Shown piece after piece: positions 33,449 to 41,787 of a stretch of DNA of 64,000 nt. A model generated the notes under the pieces. The model had not been told where the DNA came from and searched no databases. It saw only the letters and a program-made list of their open reading frames with translations. The stretch is from UM-FILTER-37-12 sp964344965 (GTDB taxonomy: Bacteria; Patescibacteriota; Patescibacteriia; Magasanikbacterales; UBA922). Position numbers and translations under genes: made by a program. Where the stretch lies: assembly GCA_964344965.1 (NCBI GenBank), contig CAYFPJ010000005.1:1-64000 (forward strand). The letters run 5' to 3'. Numbering within the stretch: the stretch's first letter is position 1; the number at the start of each line of letters is the position of its first letter.

Positions 33449-33477
33449 ATTATATACCTATTTTTCCTCTTTGTCAA
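33449..33477 (-). promoter_or_regulatory. Consensus sigma-70 promoter of secE-nusG-rplK
   Basis: Minus-strand TTGACA (33472-33477), 17-bp spacer, TATAAT (33449-33454), a perfect match to both boxes. It predicts a ~135-nt leader ahead of secE. Confidence 0.9.
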
Positions 33478-33539
33478 GGTTGACAGGGTGGATAATTTAG
33501 TAGATAATTAAATATACTTAATTTATTAATAATAATTAT

Positions 33540-33917
33540 ATGAGAGATGTAAGAAGTTGGTTTTCTCGGGCTGCTGATAAGCTTACGGGTACTGGAGAGC
33601 AGCAAAAGGTAGTGAATGAACATATTGCCAAAATTCCAACTGGCGAAGACCAGCCATAGGAAATTGCAAAAGCAAGAGAAGCTAGTGCTGCTGAATACAA
33701 AAGAATGGAAGAGTCTGGTGAGGTGGGCAAAACAGGTAAAGTGCCCCTAGAAGTTAGAGTGGCTAAATTCAAAAGTGAAGTAGAATATGCAAAACAGGCA
33801 AGCGAAGCTGAATATAATAGAATGGAAGAGTCTGGTGAGGAAGGTGTTTTGATTGAGCCGGCTAATGATAATGCTAACCAAGAAGTGGCTGATGAAGAGG
33901 AAAGAAAAGCTGCCTAA
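33540..33917 (+). pseudogene. Small ORF interrupted by in-frame TAG
   Basis: ATG 33540 opens MRDVRSWFSRAADKLTG...; codon 40 is TAG (33657-33659). The same frame then continues without break to TAA (33915-33917). The downstream part holds a duplicated segment, AAEYKRMEESGEVG and EAEYNRMEESGEEG. The whole frame would code ~125 acidic residues. An ATG at 33705 could restart translation (70 residues). TAG is a normal stop elsewhere here, so this is a nonsense mutation, a restart, or readthrough. A good terminator follows. Function unknown. Confidence 0.55.
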
Positions 33918-33937
33918 GTAATGCGAAAATTATAAAT

Positions 33938-33972
33938 AAAAAACAGTCCGAGTTGGGCTGTTTTTTTTTATG
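33938..33972 (+). terminator. Terminator after 33540-33917
   Basis: AACAGTCC and GGGCTGTT hairpin followed by TTTTTTTT on the plus strand. Confidence 0.85.
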
Positions 33973-34003
33973 TTTCTCCCCTATAATGAGAGGCTGGGAG
34001 GAG

Positions 34004-34384
34004 TTATCTTAGCACCTCTGACTTTCTTTTTGTCATCTCACTACACAGATGCGCCAACACCGCATCTCTATCAAAAAGAACCTCATCATTGAGGTATCGA
34101 ATTACTTTGTAACCTTGATTTTCTAACCATACTTGTCTTTGTTTGTCATAAAATTGTTGATGCTCGTGAATAGGTCCGTCTAGCTCGATGATCAAGCGAA
34201 GTTCATGACAATAAAAATCGACAATATACTTGCCGATTTGGAACTGTCTACGGAATTTGAATCCTAGTCTTTTTGTTTTTAGTTCGTACCAGAGGACTTG
34301 TTCGGCTTTTGTTTGATTTCTGCGTAGTTTTGTTCTTCGGCTAATGTATTCTTTTTTGTTGGAATGTAATGGACTGTAGGTCAT
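34004..34384 (-). CDS. DUF559 family (Vsr-like fold) protein
   Basis: 126 residues: ARRNQTKAEQVLWYELKTKRLG-type opening (RRNQTKAEQVLW), KFRRQFQIGKYIVDFYCHELRLIIELDG in parts (FRRQFQIGKYIVDFYC, IIELDG), then YKVIRYLNDEVL. DUF559 proteins have a restriction-endonuclease-like fold related to very-short-patch repair; their role is unproven. The core D...E-x-D-type residues are kept. It is a paralogue of 37015-37401, and the two flank recQ. A long palindrome lies directly upstream. Confidence 0.88.
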   Translation of the reverse strand: MTYSPLHSNKKEYISRRTKLRRNQTKAEQVLWYELKTKRLGFKFRRQFQIGKYIVDFYCHELRLIIELDGPIHEHQQFYDKQRQVWLENQGYKVIRYLNDEVLFDRDAVLAHLCSEMTKRKSEVLR

Positions 34385-34412
34385 ATGCGTTGTATAACTG
34401 TGGTGAATGGCA

Positions 34413-34648
34413 CGAACCCCCTCTAACTCCCCCTAAGAGGGGGAGAATATTTCCTCCCCTTTAAGAGCCTATTTAAAATCTCTTCTCCCGACTCCATGTT
34501 TCTCAATTTCGGCTGCAAATTGTCTTGATTTCGTCAAAATAATACCATTATTATTCCTCAATCATGACAATTTTCGCTCGAAATTGAACAAAATGGCTCT
34601 GGAAGAGAGATTTCAAATTGGCTCTTAGGGGAGGTTAGGAGGGGTTCG
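34413..34648. repeat. ~236-bp long imperfect palindrome
   Basis: The ends CGAACCCCCTCTAACTCCCC and the complement of GGGGAGGTTAGGAGGGGTTCG pair. Further in, AGAGCCTATTTAAAATCTCTTC pairs with GAAGAGAGATTTCAAATTGGCTCT, quoted here only by its ends. The centre (CAATTTCGG... and ...CGAAATTG) also pairs. The whole 300-bp gap between the DUF559 gene and recQ is thus one fold-back element without an ORF. Confidence 0.85.
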
Positions 34649-34685
34649 TTGTAGAGAGGAAATTTTTACTCTGACAGCTGATCAA

Positions 34686-36830
34686 TCATACCTCCACCAC
34701 CCAATCTTTTCTATTCTTCACCCGATAATGAGCAATAGCTAGCTTCAATTTGTGATAATCAAACTTACCTTGTAGGCGATCGTAGAGAGTTTTCAATTTT
34801 GCCGGCACGCCTTTATTCTCCAACGAAGCTGTGATTTTTTTTAGATCATCTTTGGTCATGAATTTCATGATGTCGATGTCATAACCTTTTTCATACAGAT
34901 CGGCCAGATGTCCATATATTGTTTGCATGGCAAGATTTCGTTCTTCAGAAATTTGTCTGACAGTCAGACCTTGGTTGTAATAGGCAAATGTCACATCCTG
35001 CGTACTGCCTTTTACTTTCTCACCAGATTTGTCTTTTTCTTTGATAAAATCTGTAATTATTTTGATAAATTCTTTACCAAAAGAATCAAACTTTTTGTCA
35101 CCTACTCCTGTGATTTTTTTCATTTGCTCTCTTGTCGTCGGCATGGCGACAGTCATCTCATCAAGCGTAGCATCGGTGAAGACGAGATATGGCGGGATGT
35201 CATTTTTCTTGGCAAGAGACATGCGCAGTTCTCGTAAGCGTGCAAAGAGTTCTTCTTCAGCAGTTTTTCTTTTTGATTTTCTTTTTGTTTCTGCCAATTG
35301 TTTTGCAGCTCGCTCCTCAATGGATTCCAGTGAGACAAATTTTATTTTTTTCTCACCTTTCAATATTTTCAGTCCCGGCTTAGTAATTTTCAAAGCATGA
35401 TGTTGGTCATAAGCTACATCCACCAGACCCATGTTGAGCATTTGCAAGATGTATTGCTGCCAATCTGGTGGAGAGATATCTTTGCCAGCGCCATGAGTTT
35501 TTATTTTATCAAATCCGGCTGAAATAATCTCATGTCTGCTCGAACCGCGCAATATATCTATCAATAAATTCACAGCTACTCTTTGTTCAGTACGATAGAT
35601 TGCCGAGAGAGCCTTCTGGGCAATCTCGGTACCGTCAAAAATAGTTGGTGGATTGTGGCAGACATCACAGTTGCCACAATTTTTTTCTACTTGCTCACCA
35701 AAATATGAAAGCAGAATTCTCCTTCGACAGATGAGAGCATCAGCATATTGCTGCATGCGTTCCAGTTTGGCAGTTTGGAGCTGTGGCTGGCCACTGTCGG
35801 CGGCGAATTTTTTTAATAGGATTACATCTGCTAGTGAATAAAAGAGCAATGTCTCACTTGGTAAGCCATCTCTCCCAGCGCGACCAATTTCTTGGTAATA
35901 ACCCTCGATATTTTTTGGTAAATTGTGATGGACGACATAGCGGACATTGGACTTGTCAATGCCCATGCCAAAAGCAATGGTCGCTACAATGATAGGTACT
36001 CTTCCGTGGACAAAGTCTTCTTGAATTTTGGATCTTTCATAAGACTGCAGGCCGGCATGATAGTAGTTGGCAGCCAGACCTTCTTGATTCAGTGCTCCTG
36101 CTACTTTTTCGGTTTGTTTTCTTGATAAGCAGTAGATGATGCCAGACTGATCTCTTCTTTTTTTGACAAATTCTATAATCCTCGGAATTCTTTTTCTACC
36201 AGGCAGGACAGTTAGTTGCAAATTCGGTCTATCAAAAGAAGAAATAAATACCTGAGGATTTTGGAGTCTTAGCTGAGCTAGAATATCTCGGCGGGTGAGT
36301 TTGTCTGCCGTCGCTGTAAGGGCGATGATCGGAACGTCTGGGAAATTTTGTTTTAGTTTTTTCAATTGAGTGTACTCTTTCCGGAAGTCATGGCCCCAGC
36401 TAGAGATACAATGTGCTTCATCAATTGCAAAAAGATTAACTTCAATTTGTTTTAAAAAATTTTGGAAAGCTGAAGAAATTAGTTTTTCCGGAGAGACATA
36501 GAGTAGCTTTATCTCTCCATTTTTTACAGCTTGCCTTACTTCTATTTGTTCGTATTCTTCCATCGAGCTGTTGATATATCCAGCCGGCACTCCATTCGCT
36601 ACCAAACCTTCTACCTGGTCTTTCATAAGAGCGATAAGGGGGGAGACCACGATCGTCACACCCGGCAAGACTGTTGCTGGCAATTGATAGCAAAGAGACT
36701 TGCCTCCGCCGGTTGGCATGAGGACAAGTGTGTCTTTTTTATCTAGGACAGCACGAACAATTTCCTCCTGCATTGGGCGAAATTCATTGAAGCCAAAAGA
36801 TTTTTTCAATTGTTCTAGGACTTGTTGCAC
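34686..36830 (-). CDS. recQ: ATP-dependent DNA helicase RecQ
   Basis: 714 residues. Walker A MPTGGGKSLCYQLP (~39-52), aromatic-rich loop and DEAHCISSWGHDFR (motif II), motif VI QEIGRAGRDGLPSE. The zinc-binding RecQ-Ct follows (CRRRILLSYFGE, CGNCDVC), then the winged helix and an HRDC domain (FARLRELRMSLAKKNDIPPY). An extra helical C-terminal segment (VRQISEERNLAMQTIYGHL, then to the end) resembles the RQC-associated HTH of long RecQs. It unwinds 3'-5' in recombination and repair. Confidence 0.95.
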   Translation of the reverse strand: MQQVLEQLKKSFGFNEFRPMQEEIVRAVLDKKDTLVLMPTGGGKSLCYQLPATVLPGVTIVVSPLIALMKDQVEGLVANGVPAGYINSSMEEYEQIEVRQAVKNGEIKLLYVSPEKLISSAFQNFLKQIEVNLFAIDEAHCISSWGHDFRKEYTQLKKLKQNFPDVPIIALTATADKLTRRDILAQLRLQNPQVFISSFDRPNLQLTVLPGRKRIPRIIEFVKKRRDQSGIIYCLSRKQTEKVAGALNQEGLAANYYHAGLQSYERSKIQEDFVHGRVPIIVATIAFGMGIDKSNVRYVVHHNLPKNIEGYYQEIGRAGRDGLPSETLLFYSLADVILLKKFAADSGQPQLQTAKLERMQQYADALICRRRILLSYFGEQVEKNCGNCDVCHNPPTIFDGTEIAQKALSAIYRTEQRVAVNLLIDILRGSSRHEIISAGFDKIKTHGAGKDISPPDWQQYILQMLNMGLVDVAYDQHHALKITKPGLKILKGEKKIKFVSLESIEERAAKQLAETKRKSKRKTAEEELFARLRELRMSLAKKNDIPPYLVFTDATLDEMTVAMPTTREQMKKITGVGDKKFDSFGKEFIKIITDFIKEKDKSGEKVKGSTQDVTFAYYNQGLTVRQISEERNLAMQTIYGHLADLYEKGYDIDIMKFMTKDDLKKITASLENKGVPAKLKTLYDRLQGKFDYHKLKLAIAHYRVKNRKDWVVEV

Positions 36831-36876
36831 GGGATTCTGGGTGATTGAGATTTGTAATTTATAGTTTGGTTGTAAG

Positions 36877-36983
36877 AATTCCCCTCCTTAGAAAGGAGGG
36901 GTTAGGGGTGGTTGATCGGTCTATAGATATCTTTCTTTCTATCATCAACCCCCTCTAGCTCCCCCTTTCCAAGGGGGAGAATT
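36877..36983. repeat. C/G-rich imperfect palindrome
   Basis: AATTCCCCTCCTTAGAAAGG...GGTTGAT on the left pairs with ATCAACCCCCTCTAGC...GGGGGAGAATT on the right. It lies between recQ and the second DUF559 gene, the same class of element as 34413-34648. Confidence 0.8.
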
Positions 36984-37014
36984 TATTTACCTATTTTTCA
37001 GAAAGGAAATTTTG

Positions 37015-37401
37015 TTAGGTTAGATTTATTTCTTTAGCGCGTCTTTGACAGTGATAAAAAATATTGGGTGGTATTGCTTTCAGATAATATCTTATTTGAG
37101 CGTTTGTGTATCTTATTACCAAAAAACCTTGTGTTTCGAGATATTTTTGTCGCTCGTAGTCTTTTTCTTTTTGTAATTTTTCTCCATGAACCCAGCCATC
37201 CAATTCTATAACAAACTTTAACTCTGGGCAATAAAAATCAACAACGAAGTTGCCGATTCCATGTTGCCGACGAAATTTGTATCCACCGACCTGTCTATTT
37301 TTCAGGTGTTTCCAAAGAGTCTGTTCTGCTTTAGTAGCATTGTTTCTGAGTGATTTTCTAATTTGTTTTAATCTCTTTTCATTATGAATACGATTTTTCA
37401 T
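37015..37401 (-). CDS. DUF559 family (Vsr-like fold) protein, second copy
   Basis: 128 residues with the same layout as 34004-34384: LRNNATKAEQTLWKHLKNRQ, FRRQHGIGNFVVDFYCPEL, FVIELDGWVHG and FLVIRYTNAQI. It is clearly paralogous but not recently duplicated. Located immediately upstream of recQ on the same strand, separated by a C/G-rich palindrome. Confidence 0.88.
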   Translation of the reverse strand: MKNRIHNEKRLKQIRKSLRNNATKAEQTLWKHLKNRQVGGYKFRRQHGIGNFVVDFYCPELKFVIELDGWVHGEKLQKEKDYERQKYLETQGFLVIRYTNAQIRYYLKAIPPNIFYHCQRRAKEINLT

Positions 37402-37481
37402 ACCCCCTCAATACAATATTTTACAAATCTAAATCAAAATATATTTGGTATAAGATCTGATTTTACTATATGGAAGACTTA

Positions 37482-37760
37482 TTAAGCTGTATCACTATCT
37501 AGTCTTGTCCTCCATTTGCCACCGTCTGCTTGATATATTATCACTTTGTGTTGTGAACGTGCCTTGGCAATCATTTCGTTTATCAGATTTTTGTCTACGT
37601 AAGCGTCGCTTACTAGATCAGTAACATCAAGTTCGAAGTTTCCTCCCCGGCGTCTTTGTCCTGCAATTCTGTTTTTGATTTTTTCTGCAATTTTTTGGTG
37701 TTTAGAATGGTGTTCTCTCATTTCTTTTCCTCTGTCTCGTTTTGGTCTTTTGTCTGACAT
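37482..37760 (-). CDS. Hypothetical small protein, paralogue of next gene
   Basis: 92 residues; charged N-terminus (MSDKRPKRDRGKEMREHHSKH), then LDVTDLVSDAYVDKNLINEMIAKA and a short beta end VIIYQADGGKWRTRL. The pattern D-hydrophobic-(T/S)-D-hh-(S/N)-D...INE followed by KhxhxxxxGK matches the neighbour at 37770-38054. The pair looks like an old duplication. Function unknown. Confidence 0.6.
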   Translation of the reverse strand: MSDKRPKRDRGKEMREHHSKHQKIAEKIKNRIAGQRRRGGNFELDVTDLVSDAYVDKNLINEMIAKARSQHKVIIYQADGGKWRTRLDSDTA

Positions 37761-37769
37761 ATAATTGAT

Positions 37770-38054
37770 TCAAAGATTCTCTACAGTCATATAATACTTT
37801 CCATTGCGTTTTGAAACTTCTATTTTTAGATTTGATGCTAGAATTTCCCTTTCTAGTATTTCATTGATGATCATCAAGTCTGGATACATGCCGTCATTTA
37901 TGATATCACTAATGTCAGAACTGAACGAAGGTGCTACGATTTTGCTTGCTTCGGTTTCGGCCTGACTTGCTATTCTTTTTGCAATTGTTTTTTGCTTGGT
38001 GGCAAAGTCTTGTGTCTCTGATATATCAGGTCCAAAATTTTTTGTGAATGTCAT
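37770..38054 (-). CDS. Hypothetical small protein, paralogue of 37482-37760
   Basis: 94 residues; SSDISDIINDGMYPDLMIINEILE and LKIEVSKRNGKYYMTVE align with the neighbour's DVTDLVSDAY...INEMIA and VIIYQADGGKWRTR. The gene follows a 145-bp element by ~40 bp and precedes its paralogue by 9 bp. Function unknown. Confidence 0.6.
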   Translation of the reverse strand: MTFTKNFGPDISETQDFATKQKTIAKRIASQAETEASKIVAPSFSSDISDIINDGMYPDLMIINEILEREILASNLKIEVSKRNGKYYMTVENL

Positions 38055-38094
38055 AATATAAATTACTTACCCCTTGGAGGTACTCAATTTTTTT

Positions 38095-38239
38095 AATCTT
38101 TAAGCGGTTTTATTCCTCGATGCTTGCATCGAAAAAGTGAAAACTAACATTGGTTGAAATAAGATTTTCTGCCAATACCCCGCAGCTTGCTGCGGGGATG
38201 GCCCGATGAAGTCTTACTTAAACCAAATTTACTTTTATT
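38095..38239 (+). repeat. 145-bp dispersed element, copy 3
   Basis: Same sequence as copy 1. It lies between gyrB (3' end) and the 37770 gene, both minus-strand, so it is antisense to both. Confidence 0.95.
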
Positions 38240-38290
38240 ATTTATAAATTTTATTTTTCATTGGTTGGGGCTACGGCGGACAAGTTCATT

Positions 38291-40423
38291 TCAGATATCC
38301 AGGTTTTTTACTGATTTCGCATGTGTTTGGATAAACTTCTTGCGGGGAGCTACTTCACTGCCCATGAGAATGTCGAAGATTTCACTGGCTTGTTCGGCAT
38401 CAGCAATAGTTACTTGTTTCATGACTCTGGTTTCTGGATTCATAGTCGTGTCCCAGAGTTGTTCTGGATTCATCTCACCAAGACCTTTGTAGCGCTGGAC
38501 ATTGAGTTTTTTTCCAGTTGAGTTTTTTTTCTTTTTTGACTTTGTTTGCTCTTCTTCATTTTCTTTTTCACCTTCACCTTCACCTTCTTCTGCCACTTCT
38601 AGATCTTCTGCTTTGATGCCATGTTTTTTCTTATATGCTGCGAGAGCATCTTCATTGTAGAACCATGTCATTTCTTTGCCTTTTTTTACACTATATAGTG
38701 GTGGCTGAGCGATATAGACATGCCCCTCATTTATAAGTTCTGGAAAATAACGGAAGAATAGAGTTAGTAATAGAGTACGAATGTGAGCACCATCGACGTC
38801 GGCATCTGTCATGATGATGATGTTGTGATAGCGGAGTTTGGAAATATCAAATCCTTCTCCAATATTGGTACCCATGGCAATGATGAGTGACTTCAGCTCA
38901 TTGTTGGCAATAATTTTATCAAGTCTGGCGCGCTCTACATTTAGCACCTTACCACGGAGTGGTAGGATGGCTTGAGTATTGCGGTCACGACCTTGCTTGG
39001 CAGATCCACCAGCTGAGTCACCCTCTACAATGTAGAGTTCAGAGACGCTGGCGTCACGACTAGAGCAGTCTGCCAGTTTTCCTGGTAAAGTAAATCCTTC
39101 AAGTGCACCCTTTCGGAGTACTGACTCACGAGCAACTCGGGCTGCTTGTCTGGCTCTTGCTGCCAGGAGACACTTGCTCAGTATTCCTTCTGCATCTTTG
39201 GGGTGTTCTTCAAGGTAGATCATGAAAGCTTCGCCAAAGACGCTCTCTACTGCAGGCTTTACTTCTGGATTTCCAAGCTTACCTTTTGTCTGTCCTTCGA
39301 ACTGTGGTTCTGGAAGCTTGACCGATACTATAGCAGTCAGCCCTTCGCGCACATCTTCACCAGTTAGATTTTTGTCTTTTTCTTTCAAAATATTTTTGTT
39401 GCGAGCATAAGTATTGAGAGTCCTGGTGAGAGCTGAGCGAAAACCGGCAACATGGCTTCCACCTTCGGGGTTTATGATGTTGTTGGCAAATGCTCGCAGA
39501 CTTTCAGAATAGTCAGCAGTGTACTGAAGAGCAATCTCTATCATCATCTCGTCTACTTTTTTTTCTACATAAAAAACATTGGCGTGTTTTGGTTCGCGAT
39601 TTTTGTTGATGTGTTTTGTATAGCTGGCAATTCCACCTTCGAAATAAAATTGGAAAGTAGCGTTTGGAAATTTGATTGAGCTGGAGTCCTTTTCTTTTTC
39701 TTCGTCTGGTCTTTCGTCGATGATAATGAGACGGACACCTTTGGTCAGGTAAGCCTGTTGGCGTAGATGATCGATGATAGTTTTCCAGGTGTAGTCAATA
39801 GTCTCGAAAATATCTGGATCTGGGTGGAATTCAATGGTTGTACCAGTGGTTTTGGTTTTACCGATTGCTTTTACTTTCTTTACTGCTTTGCCTCTCTTGT
39901 ATTCTTGGAACCAAATTTTACCATCACGATGTACTGTCGCTTTCACTTCAGTCGAGAGGGCATTCACTACCGAGACACCGACTCCGTGGAGTCCGCCAGA
40001 GACCTTGTATCCACCATCACCAAATTTACCACCGGCGTGAAGCTGAGTTAGTACCAGTTCTAGTGCACTTACTTTTTTCTTGGGATGAATATCTACCGGG
40101 ATACCACGACCATTGTCTGTCACTGAGATCCAGTTGTCTGGCTTGATACGGAGAGTTATTTCATTACAGTGCCCAGCCATGGCTTCGTCAAAGGCATTGT
40201 CGATCACTTCCCAGATCATGTGGTGTAGACCTTGCGGACCGGTGGAGCCAATATACATTCCTGGTCTTTTGCGGACAGCTTCGAGACCTTCCAATACGGT
40301 GATGTTTTTGGCGGAATATCCAGTTTTTTCTGTTTTTTTGGAAGTTTGTTTTTTTACAGATTTGGGTTTAGAGGTTTTCTTTTTGTCGGTTACTCTTCCT
40401 TTTGTGACGCGTTTTTTGGGCAT
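38291..40423 (-). CDS. gyrB: DNA gyrase subunit B (type IIA topoisomerase B)
   Basis: 710 residues. The GHKL ATPase domain has VIDNAFDEAMAGH, DNGRGIPVDIH and GGLHGVGVSVVN. The Toprim domain has IVEGDSAGGSAKQGRDR and TDADVDGAHIRTLLLTLFF. QRYKGLGEMNPEQLWDTTM is near the end. A Lys-rich N-terminal tail (~35 residues, MPKKRVTKGRVTDKKK) and a Glu- then Lys-rich insert just before QRYKGLGEM are unusual. ParE is not fully excluded, but the end motif favours GyrB. No gyrA is nearby. Confidence 0.92.
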   Translation of the reverse strand: MPKKRVTKGRVTDKKKTSKPKSVKKQTSKKTEKTGYSAKNITVLEGLEAVRKRPGMYIGSTGPQGLHHMIWEVIDNAFDEAMAGHCNEITLRIKPDNWISVTDNGRGIPVDIHPKKKVSALELVLTQLHAGGKFGDGGYKVSGGLHGVGVSVVNALSTEVKATVHRDGKIWFQEYKRGKAVKKVKAIGKTKTTGTTIEFHPDPDIFETIDYTWKTIIDHLRQQAYLTKGVRLIIIDERPDEEKEKDSSSIKFPNATFQFYFEGGIASYTKHINKNREPKHANVFYVEKKVDEMMIEIALQYTADYSESLRAFANNIINPEGGSHVAGFRSALTRTLNTYARNKNILKEKDKNLTGEDVREGLTAIVSVKLPEPQFEGQTKGKLGNPEVKPAVESVFGEAFMIYLEEHPKDAEGILSKCLLAARARQAARVARESVLRKGALEGFTLPGKLADCSSRDASVSELYIVEGDSAGGSAKQGRDRNTQAILPLRGKVLNVERARLDKIIANNELKSLIIAMGTNIGEGFDISKLRYHNIIIMTDADVDGAHIRTLLLTLFFRYFPELINEGHVYIAQPPLYSVKKGKEMTWFYNEDALAAYKKKHGIKAEDLEVAEEGEGEGEKENEEEQTKSKKKKNSTGKKLNVQRYKGLGEMNPEQLWDTTMNPETRVMKQVTIADAEQASEIFDILMGSEVAPRKKFIQTHAKSVKNLDI

Positions 40424-40526
40424 ATTTTGTTAATCCTAATTCTAAAAACTTGTCCCGAGGAGCTCGAGGGATCATAAATCCTAAATCTTTCCTATGAGGA
40501 TCAAGATTTGGGAATAATGCGAAGAT

Positions 40527-40555
40527 ATTGTAGCATGTTGGAATAGCTGTGACAA
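40527..40555 (-). promoter_or_regulatory. gyrB promoter
   Basis: Minus-strand TTGTCA (40550-40555), 17-bp spacer, TACAAT (40527-40532), ~100 bp ahead of the gyrB ATG. Confidence 0.7.
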
Positions 40556-40571
40556 GGGAGATGGCGGAGCT

Positions 40572-40599
40572 TTGAATTGCCACTGTTTATTGGTATAAT
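40572..40599 (+). promoter_or_regulatory. Promoter of 40631-41518
   Basis: TTGAAT (40572-40577), 16-bp spacer, TATAAT (40594-40599). It makes ATG 40631 the first usable start. Confidence 0.75.
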
Positions 40600-40630
40600 A
40601 GACAGGATTTATGATTTAGGATTTGCTCAC

Positions 40631-41518
40631 ATGTTCAAAAAAAAATCAAACAATTTAGATCGCTATACTGATCCGACCGGAGAGATCACCAATAAGCAGC
40701 TCAAGATGTCTGGATGGTATGTGCGGCATAGAAATCACATGTTCAATATTCTGGTTGGGTCTCTTATTATATTCAACATTGTTACCATAGGTTTCAGTTT
40801 TTGGAAGTGGGGTGAGTACCTATTATTTGGCTATGAGCAGGATAATAATATTTTGGTTCAGCAGTTGGATGAGTTTCCAGATTATCAGTCTGTCCATCAT
40901 GTCTATGGAGCCAATGATTTGAAACTTGGTCCTACACTTGTTGTTCCAAACGATGATAATCGGTATGATTTTGTATCTGAAGTTTTCAATAATAATGAGC
41001 GCTGGATAGCCAATGTGCGGTATAAGTTTGTATTTGCAGGCGGAGAGACTGGTGTCCATGAGGTTCAAATCATGCCAAGAGTGAAACTTCCTCTCCCTGT
41101 GCTATCTGAAAAAGTCTCGGGCTTCCCAAGTTCTGCTAAGATTTTTATTGAGGAAGTGTCGTGGGAGCATATTGATACACACAAAGTCCCTTATGTTGAT
41201 AGTTATTTGGCAGACAGACTTACGTTTACTACCAGCGACCTTGAATTCGTCTATGCTGGTGAAGGAGGTATAGATACTCACCAGATCAAGTTCAAAGTCA
41301 CCAATGATACTTTATTTGGTTATTGGAATCCAAAATTTTATGTGGATCTTTTAGATGGTGGACAGCGTGTTGGTACTTTATTTTTCACTCTAGATCAGTT
41401 TGGAGCAGGAGAGACGCAAGTTGTAGATCTCAGGTCTTTTGCAGAAGATATATATGTCAGCGAGATCAATCTTCATCCTTTGATAGACATATTTGACCAG
41501 AGCGAATTTGTGTTGTAA
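40631..41518 (+). CDS. Single-span membrane protein with extracytoplasmic beta domain
   Basis: About 295 residues from ATG 40631, chosen because the promoter -10 lies upstream. A charged cytoplasmic head (~45 residues) is followed by one membrane span (FNILVGSLIIFNIVTIGFSFW). The outer part is predicted beta-rich, with regularly spaced W/Y-containing strands (WIANVRYKFVFAGGE, SDLEFVYAGEGGIDTHQIKFKV). I do not recognise the family. It is divergent from gyrB and monocistronic. Confidence 0.7.
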   Translation: MFKKKSNNLDRYTDPTGEITNKQLKMSGWYVRHRNHMFNILVGSLIIFNIVTIGFSFWKWGEYLLFGYEQDNNILVQQLDEFPDYQSVHHVYGANDLKLGPTLVVPNDDNRYDFVSEVFNNNERWIANVRYKFVFAGGETGVHEVQIMPRVKLPLPVLSEKVSGFPSSAKIFIEEVSWEHIDTHKVPYVDSYLADRLTFTTSDLEFVYAGEGGIDTHQIKFKVTNDTLFGYWNPKFYVDLLDGGQRVGTLFFTLDQFGAGETQVVDLRSFAEDIYVSEINLHPLIDIFDQSEFVL

Positions 41519-41584
41519 TTCGATTTTTACATTTTCAGTCAAATATATAATACATCAGCTGACTGATTCACTTGGATAGTAGAT

Positions 41585-41716
41585 GCAGAATAAGCAGATT
41601 AGGCAGAATATGCAGATTAAGTGTTGGGAAACACAACTTATTTGCGACCGATGTGCTGGATGTTAAATCATTTTTCTTGCCTCTTTTGCTTACTATGCCT
41701 AATCTGCTTATTCTGC
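41585..41716. repeat. Inverted repeat with perfect 21-bp arms
   Basis: GCAGAATAAGCAGATTAGGC at 41585-41605 (21 bp with the final A) is exactly inverted at 41696-41716. The 90-bp loop contains a smaller hairpin and no ORF. The same words (AAGCAGATTAGGCAGAA) recur at 50837-50860. It fills the 269-bp gap before rodA. Confidence 0.9.
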
Positions 41717-41787
41717 TTGATAGATAACAGAGAGTATTTGGTATTAGTTTGATTGTGTGCTAAGTTAAACTAGAATCAGTATTCTGT

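Noticed and set aside
38187..38492. ORFs starting MLRGWPDEVLLKPN (38187 and 48308)
   Set aside because: They start inside the 145-bp element on its plus strand and run into unrelated flanks, so they are chance frames.
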